Of a stretch of DNA of 11,774 nucleotides, positions 1 to 6,886 are shown in pieces. Location of the stretch: contig JADYYC010000339.1 in assembly GCA_020853835.1 (NCBI GenBank), forward strand, positions 1 to 11,774. Direction: 5' to 3'. Within the stretch, counting starts at the first letter, position 1; each line of letters begins with the position of its first letter. Both the position numbers and the translations under genes were made by a program. Source of the stretch: Anaerolineales bacterium. Its GTDB lineage: Bacteria; Chloroflexota; Anaerolineae; Anaerolineales; UBA4823. The notes beneath the pieces were generated by a model. It was not told the DNA's origin, made no database searches, and worked only from the letters and a program-made list of their open reading frames with translations.

Positions 1-56
1 CAGGAGTTAAATTTCACGCAAGTTCATTTTGTTCACAAAACAGTCAGGAGGATAAC

Positions 57-392
57 ATGTCCGATCAGGTAGAAACAGCGCCAGCAACAGATGTTACAAG
101 CGACGACAAGCTATGGGCGGCGTTGAGCTATGTGTTCGCTCCGGTCATTTCGATCATTATGCTTTTAATCGAAGATAAGAAAAACCGGCCGTTTATCAAA
201 TTTCACGCGGTCCAATCATTGGTCATCGGGGTCATCCTCTTTATCCTGGTACCGATCATCGCTACGTTTACATTCGGCTGCGGCCTCATCCTGTGGTTTG
301 TCATGTTCTATTGGGCATACAAAGCCTACCAGGGCGAGATGTTCGACATCCCGGTGGTTACGAACCTGATCAAAGGTCAGGGTTGGGTCTAA
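57..392 (+). CDS. DUF4870 (Tic20-like) small membrane protein
   Basis: This 111-residue protein is predicted to sit in the cytoplasmic membrane; no enzymatic role is known for the family. A polar N-terminus (residues 1-18) is followed by three hydrophobic segments at about 20-38, 52-70 and 72-91. The pattern KLWAALSYVF near 18-27, PFIKFHAVQSL near 45-55 and a closing AYQGEMFDIP...NLIKGQGW is what I recognise as DUF4870. The length is normal for that family. The start is supported by AGGAGG at 46-51, five bases before the ATG. It lies upstream of the glycine operon, but that operon has its own promoter, so a shared function is not implied. Its promoter is not identified, although the first 45 bases hold a short AT-rich inverted repeat (27-32 with 35-40). 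Confidence 0.85.
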   Translation: MSDQVETAPATDVTSDDKLWAALSYVFAPVISIIMLLIEDKKNRPFIKFHAVQSLVIGVILFILVPIIATFTFGCGLILWFVMFYWAYKAYQGEMFDIPVVTNLIKGQGWV

Positions 393-492
393 GCAGCCCG
401 CACCCGGTCTTCAAGACAGGGCCTGGAAAAGTGTGGAACGCCAGGAGCGTGAATAGGTCATGCGCAAAGTTCCATCTTCCCCAGTCTCTCAC

Positions 493-521
493 TTGACATT
501 TCATCCTTCAAACCATAGAAT
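493..521 (+). promoter_or_regulatory. Sigma-70-type promoter of the glycine cleavage operon
   Basis: TTGACA at 493-498 is a perfect -35 box. A 17-bp spacer leads to TAGAAT at 516-521, which matches the -10 consensus at five of six bases. Transcription would start near 528, about 45 bases before the first riboswitch aptamer. The bases between the end of the DUF4870 gene and this promoter (393-492) show no gene and no convincing terminator. Confidence 0.8.
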
Positions 522-571
522 CGAAGTGTCTGCCCGGGAATTTCGGGCGGTTAGACCAATAGAAAACAGGA

Positions 572-784
572 ACTGAGGAGAGACCCGGGGGGTCTTCCGG
601 GCACCGAAGGGGCAAATCTGAATGAGCGCTTTCAGGTGAAACTCTCAGGTAGAAGGACTCTGATCCTGAAAAACTCTGGAAAGTCCACTTTTGCGCACCA
701 AGGACCCGATCCCGGCGCATTTGAGGACACCGACGGGGCAAGCACTGGCGCAACCGGTGTGAATCTCTCAGGTTACAGACAGAG
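572..784 (+). promoter_or_regulatory. Tandem glycine riboswitch (two aptamers)
   Basis: Two glycine aptamers lie in series. Aptamer 1 (about 572-665) has GGAGAGACC near 577-585, a P2 stem CCCGG/CCGGG (584-588 with 597-601), the core CACCGAAGGGGCAA (602-615), a P3 stem (616-622 with 631-637) and CTCTCAGG at 642-649. Aptamer 2 (about 674-784) opens with CTCTGGAAAG, closes P1 with CTCTG/CAGAG (674-678 with 780-784), has an extended P2 including TGCGC/GCGCA (692-696 with 715-719), the core CACCGACGGGGCAA (728-741), a P3 stem CACTGG/CCGGTG (743-748 with 754-759) and CTCTCAGG (765-772). The glycine riboswitch family senses glycine and commonly controls gcv operons, as here. Aptamer 2 departs from the core consensus at C734 and is one base short after CTCTCAGG. 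Confidence 0.95.
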
Positions 785-817
785 GCGCACACAACCTATG
801 TGTGCGCCTTTGCGTTT
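783..817 (+). terminator. Riboswitch expression-platform hairpin, probable conditional terminator
   Basis: An 11-bp perfect stem (783-793 with 799-809) has a 5-base loop and is followed by TTTGCGTTT-like sequence, a poor but T-rich tail. It begins inside the 3' strand of aptamer 2 P1 (overlap 783-784), which suits a glycine-controlled terminator. The gcvH ribosome binding site at 848-853 lies about 38 bases downstream and is not covered by the hairpin, so control of transcription is more likely than control of translation. Confidence 0.7.
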
Positions 818-859
818 AGCAGGTCTTCAATTAACCATTTTGAGAATAAGGAGTAAAAC

Positions 860-1249
860 ATGAATATCCCGGCAGATCTGAAATTTACCACAAATGATGA
901 ATGGGTTCGAGTCGAAGGAACCACCGGCACCATCGGTATCAGCGATTTCGCCCAGGATCAGCTCTCAGACATCGTATTTGTTGAAATTGTTGTCGCCGAA
1001 GGTGAGACACACGCAAAAGGCGATAGCTGCGCCACTCTCGAATCGGTCAAAGCTGCGGCAGACGTTTATCTGCCCGTGGGTGGCAAGGTACTGGCGGTCA
1101 ACGATGCCCTGCCCGACAAGCCCGAGCTGGTGAACAGCGATCCTTACGGAGAGGCCTGGATGGTAAAGATCGAGATTACCGACCCCTCCGAATTGGGCGG
1201 CTTACTTGACGCAGCCGGTTATCAGAAGCACGTCGAAGAAAAAGAATAA
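860..1249 (+). CDS. gcvH: Glycine cleavage system H protein
   Basis: GcvH is the lipoyl carrier of the glycine cleavage complex. Its swinging lipoyl arm takes the aminomethyl group from the P protein, passes it to the T protein and is then re-oxidised by the L protein. The 129-residue length is standard. The lipoylation site is in ESVKAAAD, with Lys64 as the modified residue, and the surrounding GDSCATLESVK...YLPVGGKV is typical of the family. The N-terminal half (FTTNDEWVRVE, TIGISDFAQDQLSDIVFVE) also matches. The start is supported by AAGGAG at 848-853, six bases before the ATG. It is the first gene of the riboswitch-controlled operon and lies 36 nt before gcvPA. No lipoate ligase or lipoyl synthase gene is nearby. 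Confidence 0.97.
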   Translation: MNIPADLKFTTNDEWVRVEGTTGTIGISDFAQDQLSDIVFVEIVVAEGETHAKGDSCATLESVKAAADVYLPVGGKVLAVNDALPDKPELVNSDPYGEAWMVKIEITDPSELGGLLDAAGYQKHVEEKE

Positions 1250-1275
1250 CCAAGCGGCGGCTTGACCGCAGCTAC

Positions 1276-1280
1276 AGGAG
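1276..1280 (+). promoter_or_regulatory. Ribosome binding site fixing the gcvPA start
   Basis: AGGAG lies five bases before the ATG at 1286. It decides in favour of that ATG over an in-frame TTG at 1262, which would put this site inside the coding region. Confidence 0.8.
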
Positions 1281-1285
1281 TGAAC

Positions 1286-2635
1286 ATGTTTATTCCACAT
1301 ACTCAAGAAGATCGCGAGGAGATGCTCCGCACGATTGGGATTTCGAACCTGGATGATCTTTTCCAGGACGTGCCGGCGCCGCATCGCTTCCCAGATCTTA
1401 ATTTGCCGCCCGCTTTGACTGAGATGGAAGTGCTCCAGGAAATGCAGAGCATCGCAGTCTCCAATGAGAGCATGGAAGATATGATCTGTTTCTTGGGCGC
1501 GGGGGCGTACCACCATTACGTGCCCAGCGTGGTCGATGCGATCATCAGGCGGGGAGAGTTCCTCACGGCTTATACCCCCTACCAGCCCGAACTCTCGCAA
1601 GGCACGCTTCAGGCGATTTTCGATTATCAAAGCCTGATAACCGCGTTGACGGATATGGATGTCTCGAACGCCTCCCATTACGACGGGTCTACCGCGGTTG
1701 CGGAAGCCGTCGCCATGGCGCACGCCAATTTCCGAGGCAAGCGCAACCGCGTCGTTGTTTCTCCGGCTCTTCACCCACACTATCGCCAGAACCTGCGCAC
1801 CTATAATCAGGGTTCCGAGATCGAGATCGTCGGCGATGAAGATTTATCGAGCCTCTCTAAAGGGCCAGAAGCACTGGAAGACCTGATCGATCTAAACACA
1901 GCCCTGGTCATCGTCCAATACCCGGATTTCTTTGGCCGTGTCTACGACTATACCCGGTTGGCCGACAAAGTACATGCAGCCGGAGCGCTCCTGGCCGTTT
2001 CGGTCAACCCGATCGCGCTCGGTCTGTTCACCCCGCCCGGAAAGTTTGGGGCAGATATCGTAACCGGGGAGGGCCAGCCGCTTGGCATCCCGCTCTCGTT
2101 TGGCGGACCCTATCTGGGGATCCTCGCCACCCGTATGGAATATGTGCGCAAAATGGCCGGCAGGCTGGTAGGCGAGACGGTCGACAATCGCGGGCAGCGC
2201 GCCTATGTGCTGACACTGACCGCGCGCGAACAGCATATCCGGCGGGAAAAAGCCACTTCGAATATCTGCACAAACCAGGGTCTGATGGCCCTGGCAGCTA
2301 CCGTTTATATGAGCACACTTGGCAAACATGGTCTTCGCCAGGTTTCCGAGCTGTGCTATCACAAAGCCCATTACGCGGCGCGCAGCATCGGCTCGCTCCC
2401 CGGTTTCTCGCTCTGGTCGGACCAGCCGTTCTTCAACGAGTTCGTCGTGAAGTGCCCTGGGCCGGTTGATGAGATCAACATGTATCTGCTGAGTGAAGGC
2501 ATTCTAGGCGGGTACAACCTGGGCAACGACTATCCCGAGCTGGCGAACCACATGCTGATCGCGGTGACTGAGATGAACAGCAGAGATGATATCGATATGC
2601 TGGCGGACGTATTGGCGGAGGTGTCCAATGACTGA
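1286..2635 (+). CDS. gcvPA: Glycine dehydrogenase (decarboxylating) subunit 1
   Basis: This is the N-terminal-type half of the split P protein, which together with GcvPB decarboxylates glycine with pyridoxal phosphate and loads the aminomethyl group onto lipoyl-GcvH. With the ATG at 1286 it has 449 residues, normal for the subunit. Family motifs include GAGAYHHYVP (71-80), AYTPYQPELSQGTLQ (95-109), NASHYDGSTA (128-137), a glycine-rich SFGGPYLG, and EKATSNICTNQ. As expected, no PLP-binding lysine of the NLHKTF kind is present; that is in GcvPB. The gene starts 36 nt after gcvH and overlaps gcvPB by 8 nt, pointing to coupled translation and equal amounts of the two subunits. Split P proteins are known in Firmicutes, Thermotogae, Thermus, Chloroflexota and archaea; E. 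coli has a fused single chain. Confidence 0.97.
   Translation: MFIPHTQEDREEMLRTIGISNLDDLFQDVPAPHRFPDLNLPPALTEMEVLQEMQSIAVSNESMEDMICFLGAGAYHHYVPSVVDAIIRRGEFLTAYTPYQPELSQGTLQAIFDYQSLITALTDMDVSNASHYDGSTAVAEAVAMAHANFRGKRNRVVVSPALHPHYRQNLRTYNQGSEIEIVGDEDLSSLSKGPEALEDLIDLNTALVIVQYPDFFGRVYDYTRLADKVHAAGALLAVSVNPIALGLFTPPGKFGADIVTGEGQPLGIPLSFGGPYLGILATRMEYVRKMAGRLVGETVDNRGQRAYVLTLTAREQHIRREKATSNICTNQGLMALAATVYMSTLGKHGLRQVSELCYHKAHYAARSIGSLPGFSLWSDQPFFNEFVVKCPGPVDEINMYLLSEGILGGYNLGNDYPELANHMLIAVTEMNSRDDIDMLADVLAEVSND
2617..2621 (+). promoter_or_regulatory. Ribosome binding site of gcvPB inside the gcvPA end
   Basis: GGAGG lies within the last codons of gcvPA, six bases before the ATG at 2628. This supports that start rather than an in-frame ATG at 2586, which would add 14 residues unlike the family. 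Confidence 0.8.
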
Positions 2636-4091
2636 ACCATTGTTATGCGATTTGTCGGTGCCGGGCCGGATTGGCATGCGCTACCCCGAGCCAGACGTGC
2701 CCCTGGCCGAGCTGCCCGTTCTTCTGCGCCAGGACCTTCCGCTGCCCGAGCTCTCCGAGGTGGATGTCGTGCGCCATTTCACCCACCTCTCCAAGCTGAA
2801 TTACAACATTGACCAGGGAATGTATCCTCTCGGTTCCTGTACCATGAAGTACAACCCCAAGATCAACGAGGATACCGCCCGGTTGCCGGGGTTCGCCCTC
2901 TCTCACCCGCTCCAGCCTATCGAGACCATCCAGGGCAACCTCCTGTTGATGTATGAATTGCAGAAATGGCTGGGCGAAATCGGCGGTTTTGCAGGTATGA
3001 CCCTGCAACCAGCAGCCGGCGCCCAGGGCGAGTTAACCGGCGTGCTCATCATCCGGGCCTATTTTAAATCGCGCGGCGAAACCAAGCGCACCAAGATCTT
3101 GATCCCCGATTCAGCCCACGGCACCAACCCGGCTACCTCAGCGATGAGCGGAATGCAGGTGGTGGAGTTAAAGTCCGACGAGCGCGGCAACGTCAACCTG
3201 GAAGCTCTCAAATCCCATTGCGACGAGACGCTTGCCGGATTGATGCTCACAAACCCCAACACGCTCGGGCTGTTCGACGAAAACGTCATCGAAGTCTGCC
3301 GCCTGGTTCACGAAGCGGGCGGGCTGGTCTATGGAGATGGGGCGAACATGAACGCCCTCCTGGGGATCGTGCGCCCCGGCGATCTTGGGATCGACGTGAT
3401 GCACTACAACCTCCACAAGACGTTCTCCACGCCCCACGGCGGAGGCGGTCCGGGGTCCGGCCCGGTCGGGGTCGCGGCGCACCTGGTGGACTTCCTGCCC
3501 TACCCGGTTGTAGACATCATCGAAGAAGGCGATGAGGACATGCCGCCTTTGTATGGCTTTGTCCAGCCAAAGCAAAGCATTGGACGCGTCAAGTCGTTCC
3601 ATGGGCAGTTCGGGATGATGGTGCGCGCGTATACCTATATCCGCATGCTTGGCCCCGAGGGCCTGCGCAGGGTCGCAGAGCACGCGGTCCTGAACGCCAA
3701 TTACCTGATGCACCTGCTCAAAGATTATTATCACCTGGCGTATGACCGTCCATGCATGCACGAGTTTGTGGTCGAAGGTCAATGGGACGACGCTCCAGAG
3801 ATCCACGCCCTGGATATCTCAAAGCGGATGATGGATTACAATCTACACCCGCCGACAAACTACTTCCCACTCATCGTGCATGAGGCATTGATGATCGAGC
3901 CAACCGAGACTGAAAGCAAACAGACGCTCGATAAGTTCGTAGAAGTGATGCGGGAGATCGCCCGAGAAGCTCACGAAACCCCCGAGGTCCTGAAATCTGC
4001 CCCTCACATAACGCCCGTTGGGCGACTGGATGAAGTTAAAGCAGCCAAAGAACTGGTGCTGTGCTGTGGAGTTGAAAGCATCGCTGATTGA
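2628..4091 (+). CDS. gcvPB: Glycine dehydrogenase (decarboxylating) subunit 2
   Basis: This is the PLP-binding half of the split glycine decarboxylase. With the ATG at 2628 it has 487 residues, the usual size. Lys264 in HYNLHKTFSTPHGGGGPG is the predicted Schiff-base lysine, followed by the glycine-rich phosphate-binding loop. Other family signatures are YPLGSCTMKYNPK (66-78), LQPAAGAQGELTG (126-138), DSAHGTNPATSA (161-172), LTNPNTLGLF (207-216) and YGDGANMNAL (235-244). It overlaps gcvPA by 8 nt and its ribosome binding site is in the gcvPA end. A strong intrinsic terminator follows 22 nt after the stop, so it is the last gene of the operon. No truncation or missing catalytic residue is visible. 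Confidence 0.97.
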   Translation: MTEPLLCDLSVPGRIGMRYPEPDVPLAELPVLLRQDLPLPELSEVDVVRHFTHLSKLNYNIDQGMYPLGSCTMKYNPKINEDTARLPGFALSHPLQPIETIQGNLLLMYELQKWLGEIGGFAGMTLQPAAGAQGELTGVLIIRAYFKSRGETKRTKILIPDSAHGTNPATSAMSGMQVVELKSDERGNVNLEALKSHCDETLAGLMLTNPNTLGLFDENVIEVCRLVHEAGGLVYGDGANMNALLGIVRPGDLGIDVMHYNLHKTFSTPHGGGGPGSGPVGVAAHLVDFLPYPVVDIIEEGDEDMPPLYGFVQPKQSIGRVKSFHGQFGMMVRAYTYIRMLGPEGLRRVAEHAVLNANYLMHLLKDYYHLAYDRPCMHEFVVEGQWDDAPEIHALDISKRMMDYNLHPPTNYFPLIVHEALMIEPTETESKQTLDKFVEVMREIAREAHETPEVLKSAPHITPVGRLDEVKAAKELVLCCGVESIAD

Positions 4092-4113
4092 TTGAGACCT
4101 GACCAACCCTAAG

Positions 4114-4155
4114 ACACCTGGATCGGCTGGAATTCGCCGATCCAGGTGTTTTTTT
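4114..4155 (+). terminator. Intrinsic terminator of the gcv operon
   Basis: A perfect 14-bp GC-containing stem (4114-4127 with 4136-4149) has an 8-base loop and runs into seven T (4149-4155). It is 22 nt after the gcvPB stop codon and closes the operon. Confidence 0.95.
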
Positions 4156-4220
4156 ATCGATAGATATTACAAAGTCGCAAGGCCGCAAAAGCACAAGAAG
4201 CGTTACACTTATAAAAGTGA

Positions 4221-4226
4221 TAAAAT
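4221..4226 (+). promoter_or_regulatory. Possible -10 box for the kinase-like gene
   Basis: TAAAAT at 4221-4226 lies in an AT-rich stretch between the gcv terminator and the next gene. No good -35 box is found at 16-18 bp; TTACAC at 4203-4208 is too close. Since the terminator lies upstream, some promoter is expected in 4156-4266, but this one is weakly supported. A small inverted repeat, CACTT/AAGTG (4206-4210 with 4215-4219), is adjacent. Confidence 0.3.
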
Positions 4227-4266
4227 ACCTCTCCATTAATAAACAGGTCATAGCAGCGGGTTAGAA

Positions 4267-6024
4267 ATGTTCTTGCAACCAGATCCAGAAATATCCCTGG
4301 GCTCGGCGCACCATCTGGTGGAGGTTCACCTGCCGGATGGGCGCGTTCTCAGCGGCCCACGTCATGCCGCGGTAGGGCGTTTTTTGAGCATCCTTCCAGA
4401 AAGAGACACCCCCCCTATTGTCGGCGCGATTGTCAACGGCGAGCTGCGCGAACTGACTTTTCCCATCAAGATGGATTCCACCGTCTGCCCCGTAACCATG
4501 GGCGAGGCAGACGGCATGTTGATTTATCGCCGTTCTCTGGTCTTTCTGCTGGAAACCGCCTTCGAGGAGTGTTTCCCGGAGGCGGAACTGCGCGTGGATC
4601 ATTCTGTCTCATCGGGGGGTTATTTCTGCCAGGTCTTTGAACGGCCGCCGCTCGACAAGCGCGAACTCGCTATCCTTGAGACAGCCATGAGGCGCATGGT
4701 GGAAGCCGACCTTCCCTTTACACGCCAGGAAATGCCGTTGAGCGAATCGATCGACTATTTCCGCAAAAAAGGGGATAACGAGAAGGTGCGCCTGCTCATG
4801 CACCGCACCAAAAACTACCTGACCGTGTACCAGTTGAAAGACCACCTTGACTACCATCATGGTTACATGGTTCCATCAACCGGCTATTTGCGCTGGTTTG
4901 CAATCTACCGCGCCGGAGAAGGTTTCACCCTCAGGTTTCCACGGCGGCACGCCCCTACCGAAGTGTTGCCGATGCCTGAATACCCCAAGCTGCTCAACAC
5001 CTTTCGCCTGTACGGCGCATGGTTAGACCGCCTGGGGATTTCCAGCGTGGGAGCGCTCAATGATGCGATAAAAATCAAACGCGGCGACGAAATCATCCTG
5101 GTATCCGAAGCGCTCCACGAGCAGCACGTCAGTGAAATTGCTCGGAAAATCTTAAATCGCAGTCAGGAAGTGCGCGTGGTGCTGATCGCGGGCCCTTCGT
5201 CTTCCGGAAAGACAACTTTCTCGAAACGGCTGGCCGTGCAGCTCCTCGCATACGGCCTCTCGCCTTTTCCGCTCGCAATAGATGATTATTTCATCGATCG
5301 AGATCTGACACCTTTGAATGAAGATGGAGAACCGGACTTCGAATCGATACGCGCTGTGGATCTGGAACGTCTGGATGCCGACCTGTCCGTCCTCATTTCC
5401 GGTGGAAGTGTGCACCTGCCGCGTTACAACTTTGTGAGCGGAAAGCGCGAGGGGGCCGAGGTTGCCGAACTCAGACCCGATGAGATCATCATCATGGAGG
5501 GCATTCACGGCCTGAACCCAGAGCTATTTACCCGCTTCCCGGCGAGTCAGACCTTTCGCATCTACGTTTCCGCTCTGACCCAGATCAATCTGGACCGGCA
5601 CAACCGCATCTCGACGACGGATACCCGCCTGATCCGCCGCATCATCCGGGATGCGCGCGAGCGCGGCTATTCGGCACAGACGACGATACAGCGCTGGGAA
5701 TCGGTTCGCCGGGGTGAAAAGCGCTATATCTTCCCCTTCCAGGAAAACTCGAATGTCATGTTCAATTCGGCTCTGGTGTATGAGCTCTCTGCCCTCAAGC
5801 CGTTTGCCGAACCCTTATTACGCCAGGTGCAGGTTGGCAGCCGGGAGTATATCGAAGCCAAGCGCCTGCTTGCTTTGCTGGAGTGGTTCCTGCCGTTAGA
5901 GGCTGATTTAATCCCGGATAATTCCATCCTGAGAGAATTTATCGGCGGCTCAAGCCTGGAACACTTCAAACTCTGGCACAACCATCACCAAAAAACCGAT
6001 CCCGAGGCGGCGAAGCGCATCTGA
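4267..6024 (+). CDS. Nucleoside (uridine) kinase-like P-loop protein with ThrRS-like N-terminal half
   Basis: This 585-residue protein is predicted to be cytoplasmic. The C-terminal half is a phosphoribulokinase/uridine kinase-type P-loop domain: Walker A GPSSSGKTT (309-317), LAIDDYFIDRD (336-346) as the substrate/Mg loop, LPRYNFVSGKR (384-394), EGIHGLNP (411-418) and a basic NRISTTDTRLIRR (446-458). The N-terminal half begins with a TGS-like segment (about 15-75, HLPDGRVLSG) and then resembles the second N-terminal domain of threonyl-tRNA synthetase (VDHSVSSGGYF 110-120, HHGYMVPSTGYL 197-208). This combination is known in bacteria and annotated as nucleoside kinase or uridine kinase; the real substrate is uncertain. 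The ATG has no good ribosome binding site (only AGCGGG nearby), but no earlier in-frame ATG exists. It is a single gene, isolated by a terminator upstream and a convergent gene downstream. Confidence 0.88.
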   Translation: MFLQPDPEISLGSAHHLVEVHLPDGRVLSGPRHAAVGRFLSILPERDTPPIVGAIVNGELRELTFPIKMDSTVCPVTMGEADGMLIYRRSLVFLLETAFEECFPEAELRVDHSVSSGGYFCQVFERPPLDKRELAILETAMRRMVEADLPFTRQEMPLSESIDYFRKKGDNEKVRLLMHRTKNYLTVYQLKDHLDYHHGYMVPSTGYLRWFAIYRAGEGFTLRFPRRHAPTEVLPMPEYPKLLNTFRLYGAWLDRLGISSVGALNDAIKIKRGDEIILVSEALHEQHVSEIARKILNRSQEVRVVLIAGPSSSGKTTFSKRLAVQLLAYGLSPFPLAIDDYFIDRDLTPLNEDGEPDFESIRAVDLERLDADLSVLISGGSVHLPRYNFVSGKREGAEVAELRPDEIIIMEGIHGLNPELFTRFPASQTFRIYVSALTQINLDRHNRISTTDTRLIRRIIRDARERGYSAQTTIQRWESVRRGEKRYIFPFQENSNVMFNSALVYELSALKPFAEPLLRQVQVGSREYIEAKRLLALLEWFLPLEADLIPDNSILREFIGGSSLEHFKLWHNHHQKTDPEAAKRI

Positions 6025-6026
6025 TC

Positions 6027-6048
6027 GACCGGTTCATGCTGGTCTTTT
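6027..6048 (+). terminator. Weak possible terminator after the kinase-like gene
   Basis: GACCGG/CTGGTC (6027-6032 with 6039-6044, one G-T pair) forms a 6-bp stem with a 6-base loop, followed by four T. It starts three bases after the stop codon. The stem is short and the T run is brief, so the call is tentative. Confidence 0.4.
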
Positions 6049-6091
6049 CGGCGCCGGTTCTGTTCTGAAGCGGGGCAGCTTTTAGCTTTCT

Positions 6092-6127
6092 CTCAGCCCT
6101 TGATGATGGACGAGGCGAGGGCCTGAG
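6092..6127. repeat. Inverted repeat between convergent genes
   Basis: CTCAGCCCT (6092-6100) pairs with AGGGCCTGAG (6118-6127) as a 9-bp stem with one bulged base and a 17-base loop. It lies just downstream of the minus-strand stalk gene, where a terminator for that gene would be expected, but no T run follows on either strand. Confidence 0.35.
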
Positions 6128-6135
6128 ATACCTGC

Positions 6136-6879
6136 TCAGCGGCGATCCAGGTAATGCACTATGGCGAACCAGGCGATCAGCCCAACCCAAATCGCGAAGA
6201 TGAGCAATACCGGCCATAAACGAGCCAGCCCGCGCGGCGCCAGCCAGATCGATTTAGCGCCGCGCTGCTTAGGTAGTTCCGTAACGTCAGCGGGGTGTTC
6301 TAAAACGAGCAAGTATGGGGTATGCGTCGGTGTCGCCAGCCGGAACCCGAGCGTAGGATAGGGTATCAGGGTCGCGGTTGAGGAGGGTGTCAACTCAGGG
6401 GGTAATTCCGTTTCAGGAGGTGTGGTCGGGAAATCACTGGGCGTTGCGGTAGGCGCCGCTTCAGGGGTTATGGAGACAGTTGCCGATGGGGTCGGCGTCC
6501 AGTCAGCCGCCTGGGTTGAGGCGACCGTATCCGTGATGGTGGGCTCCAGCGAGGCCGATGCGAGCGCGGTCAGCGTGAGCGTTCCGGCGGCAGATGGCAC
6601 CGTCGAAGTAAGCGTGGCGGTGACAGTCGGGGTAGTGCTTATGGCGCTCTCTGGGGTCAAGCTGGGCGTTTGAGTGGGGGTTTGCTGTTGGAGTACCTCT
6701 GCAGCTTGGGCATTAGAGCCAATCAACGATCCCGCCAACGACAAATCGGCAAACTGTGCATTTGCGCTGGCATGGTTCATGCAAGCCATAAGCATCAGGA
6801 TGAAGACGTACATCAACGGATTGAGAAATCGCAAGGCTTTCTCCCTGACCCGTCGAACTGGCCGCGCCTTTCCAGACAT
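6136..6879 (-). CDS. Surface protein with Thr/Pro/Ser-rich stalk and C-terminal membrane anchor
   Basis: I do not recognise a family. The likely 247-residue form has an Arg/Lys-rich N-terminus (3-17) and a hydrophobic signal segment (19-34) ending in ASANAQ, with possible signal peptidase cleavage after Ala39 or Ala41. LMAC at 30-33 is a less typical lipobox alternative. Residues about 66-187 are dominated by Thr, Pro, Ser and Ala, a mucin-like stalk with TPTQTP and TPTPS units. A small conserved-looking region follows (about 188-215), then one hydrophobic segment (221-242) and a short charged tail HYLDRR. This predicts a protein exposed outside the cell and anchored at its C-terminus. I chose the ATG at 6879 because the signal peptide follows it at the right distance and TATAAT precedes it; a GTG at 6936 would add 19 residues. 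It is divergent from the M23 gene. Confidence 0.7.
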   Translation of the reverse strand: MSGKARPVRRVREKALRFLNPLMYVFILMLMACMNHASANAQFADLSLAGSLIGSNAQAAEVLQQQTPTQTPSLTPESAISTTPTVTATLTSTVPSAAGTLTLTALASASLEPTITDTVASTQAADWTPTPSATVSITPEAAPTATPSDFPTTPPETELPPELTPSSTATLIPYPTLGFRLATPTHTPYLLVLEHPADVTELPKQRGAKSIWLAPRGLARLWPVLLIFAIWVGLIAWFAIVHYLDRR

Positions 6880-6886
6880 AGCTGAA

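Noticed and set aside
27..40. TTTTGT/ACAAAA inverted repeat before the first gene as an operator
   Set aside because: Six-base AT-rich arms with a 2-base centre can occur by chance and the upstream promoter is outside the window.
403..421. Hairpin-like sequence after the DUF4870 gene as a terminator
   Set aside because: The stem has a mismatch and a 3-base loop, and no T run follows; it is not a credible intrinsic terminator.
1202..1780. Minus-strand frame overlapping gcvH and gcvPA
   Set aside because: It lies opposite highly conserved gcv coding sequence and shows no domain or start signal.
4409..4415. C7 tract in the kinase-like gene as a phase-variation site
   Set aside because: It is short, lies in a normal Thr-Pro-Pro coding context, and a variable housekeeping-type kinase is unlikely.
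6422..6673. Val/Gly/Ser-rich + strand frame
   Set aside because: It is the antisense image of the Thr/Pro/Ser-rich stalk codons, which give Val, Gly and Ser on the opposite strand.
6361..6680. Low-complexity stretch as a tandem DNA repeat array
   Set aside because: The repetition is at the amino-acid level (Thr/Pro/Ser codons); no regular DNA unit is repeated exactly, so it is neither a CRISPR nor a satellite array.
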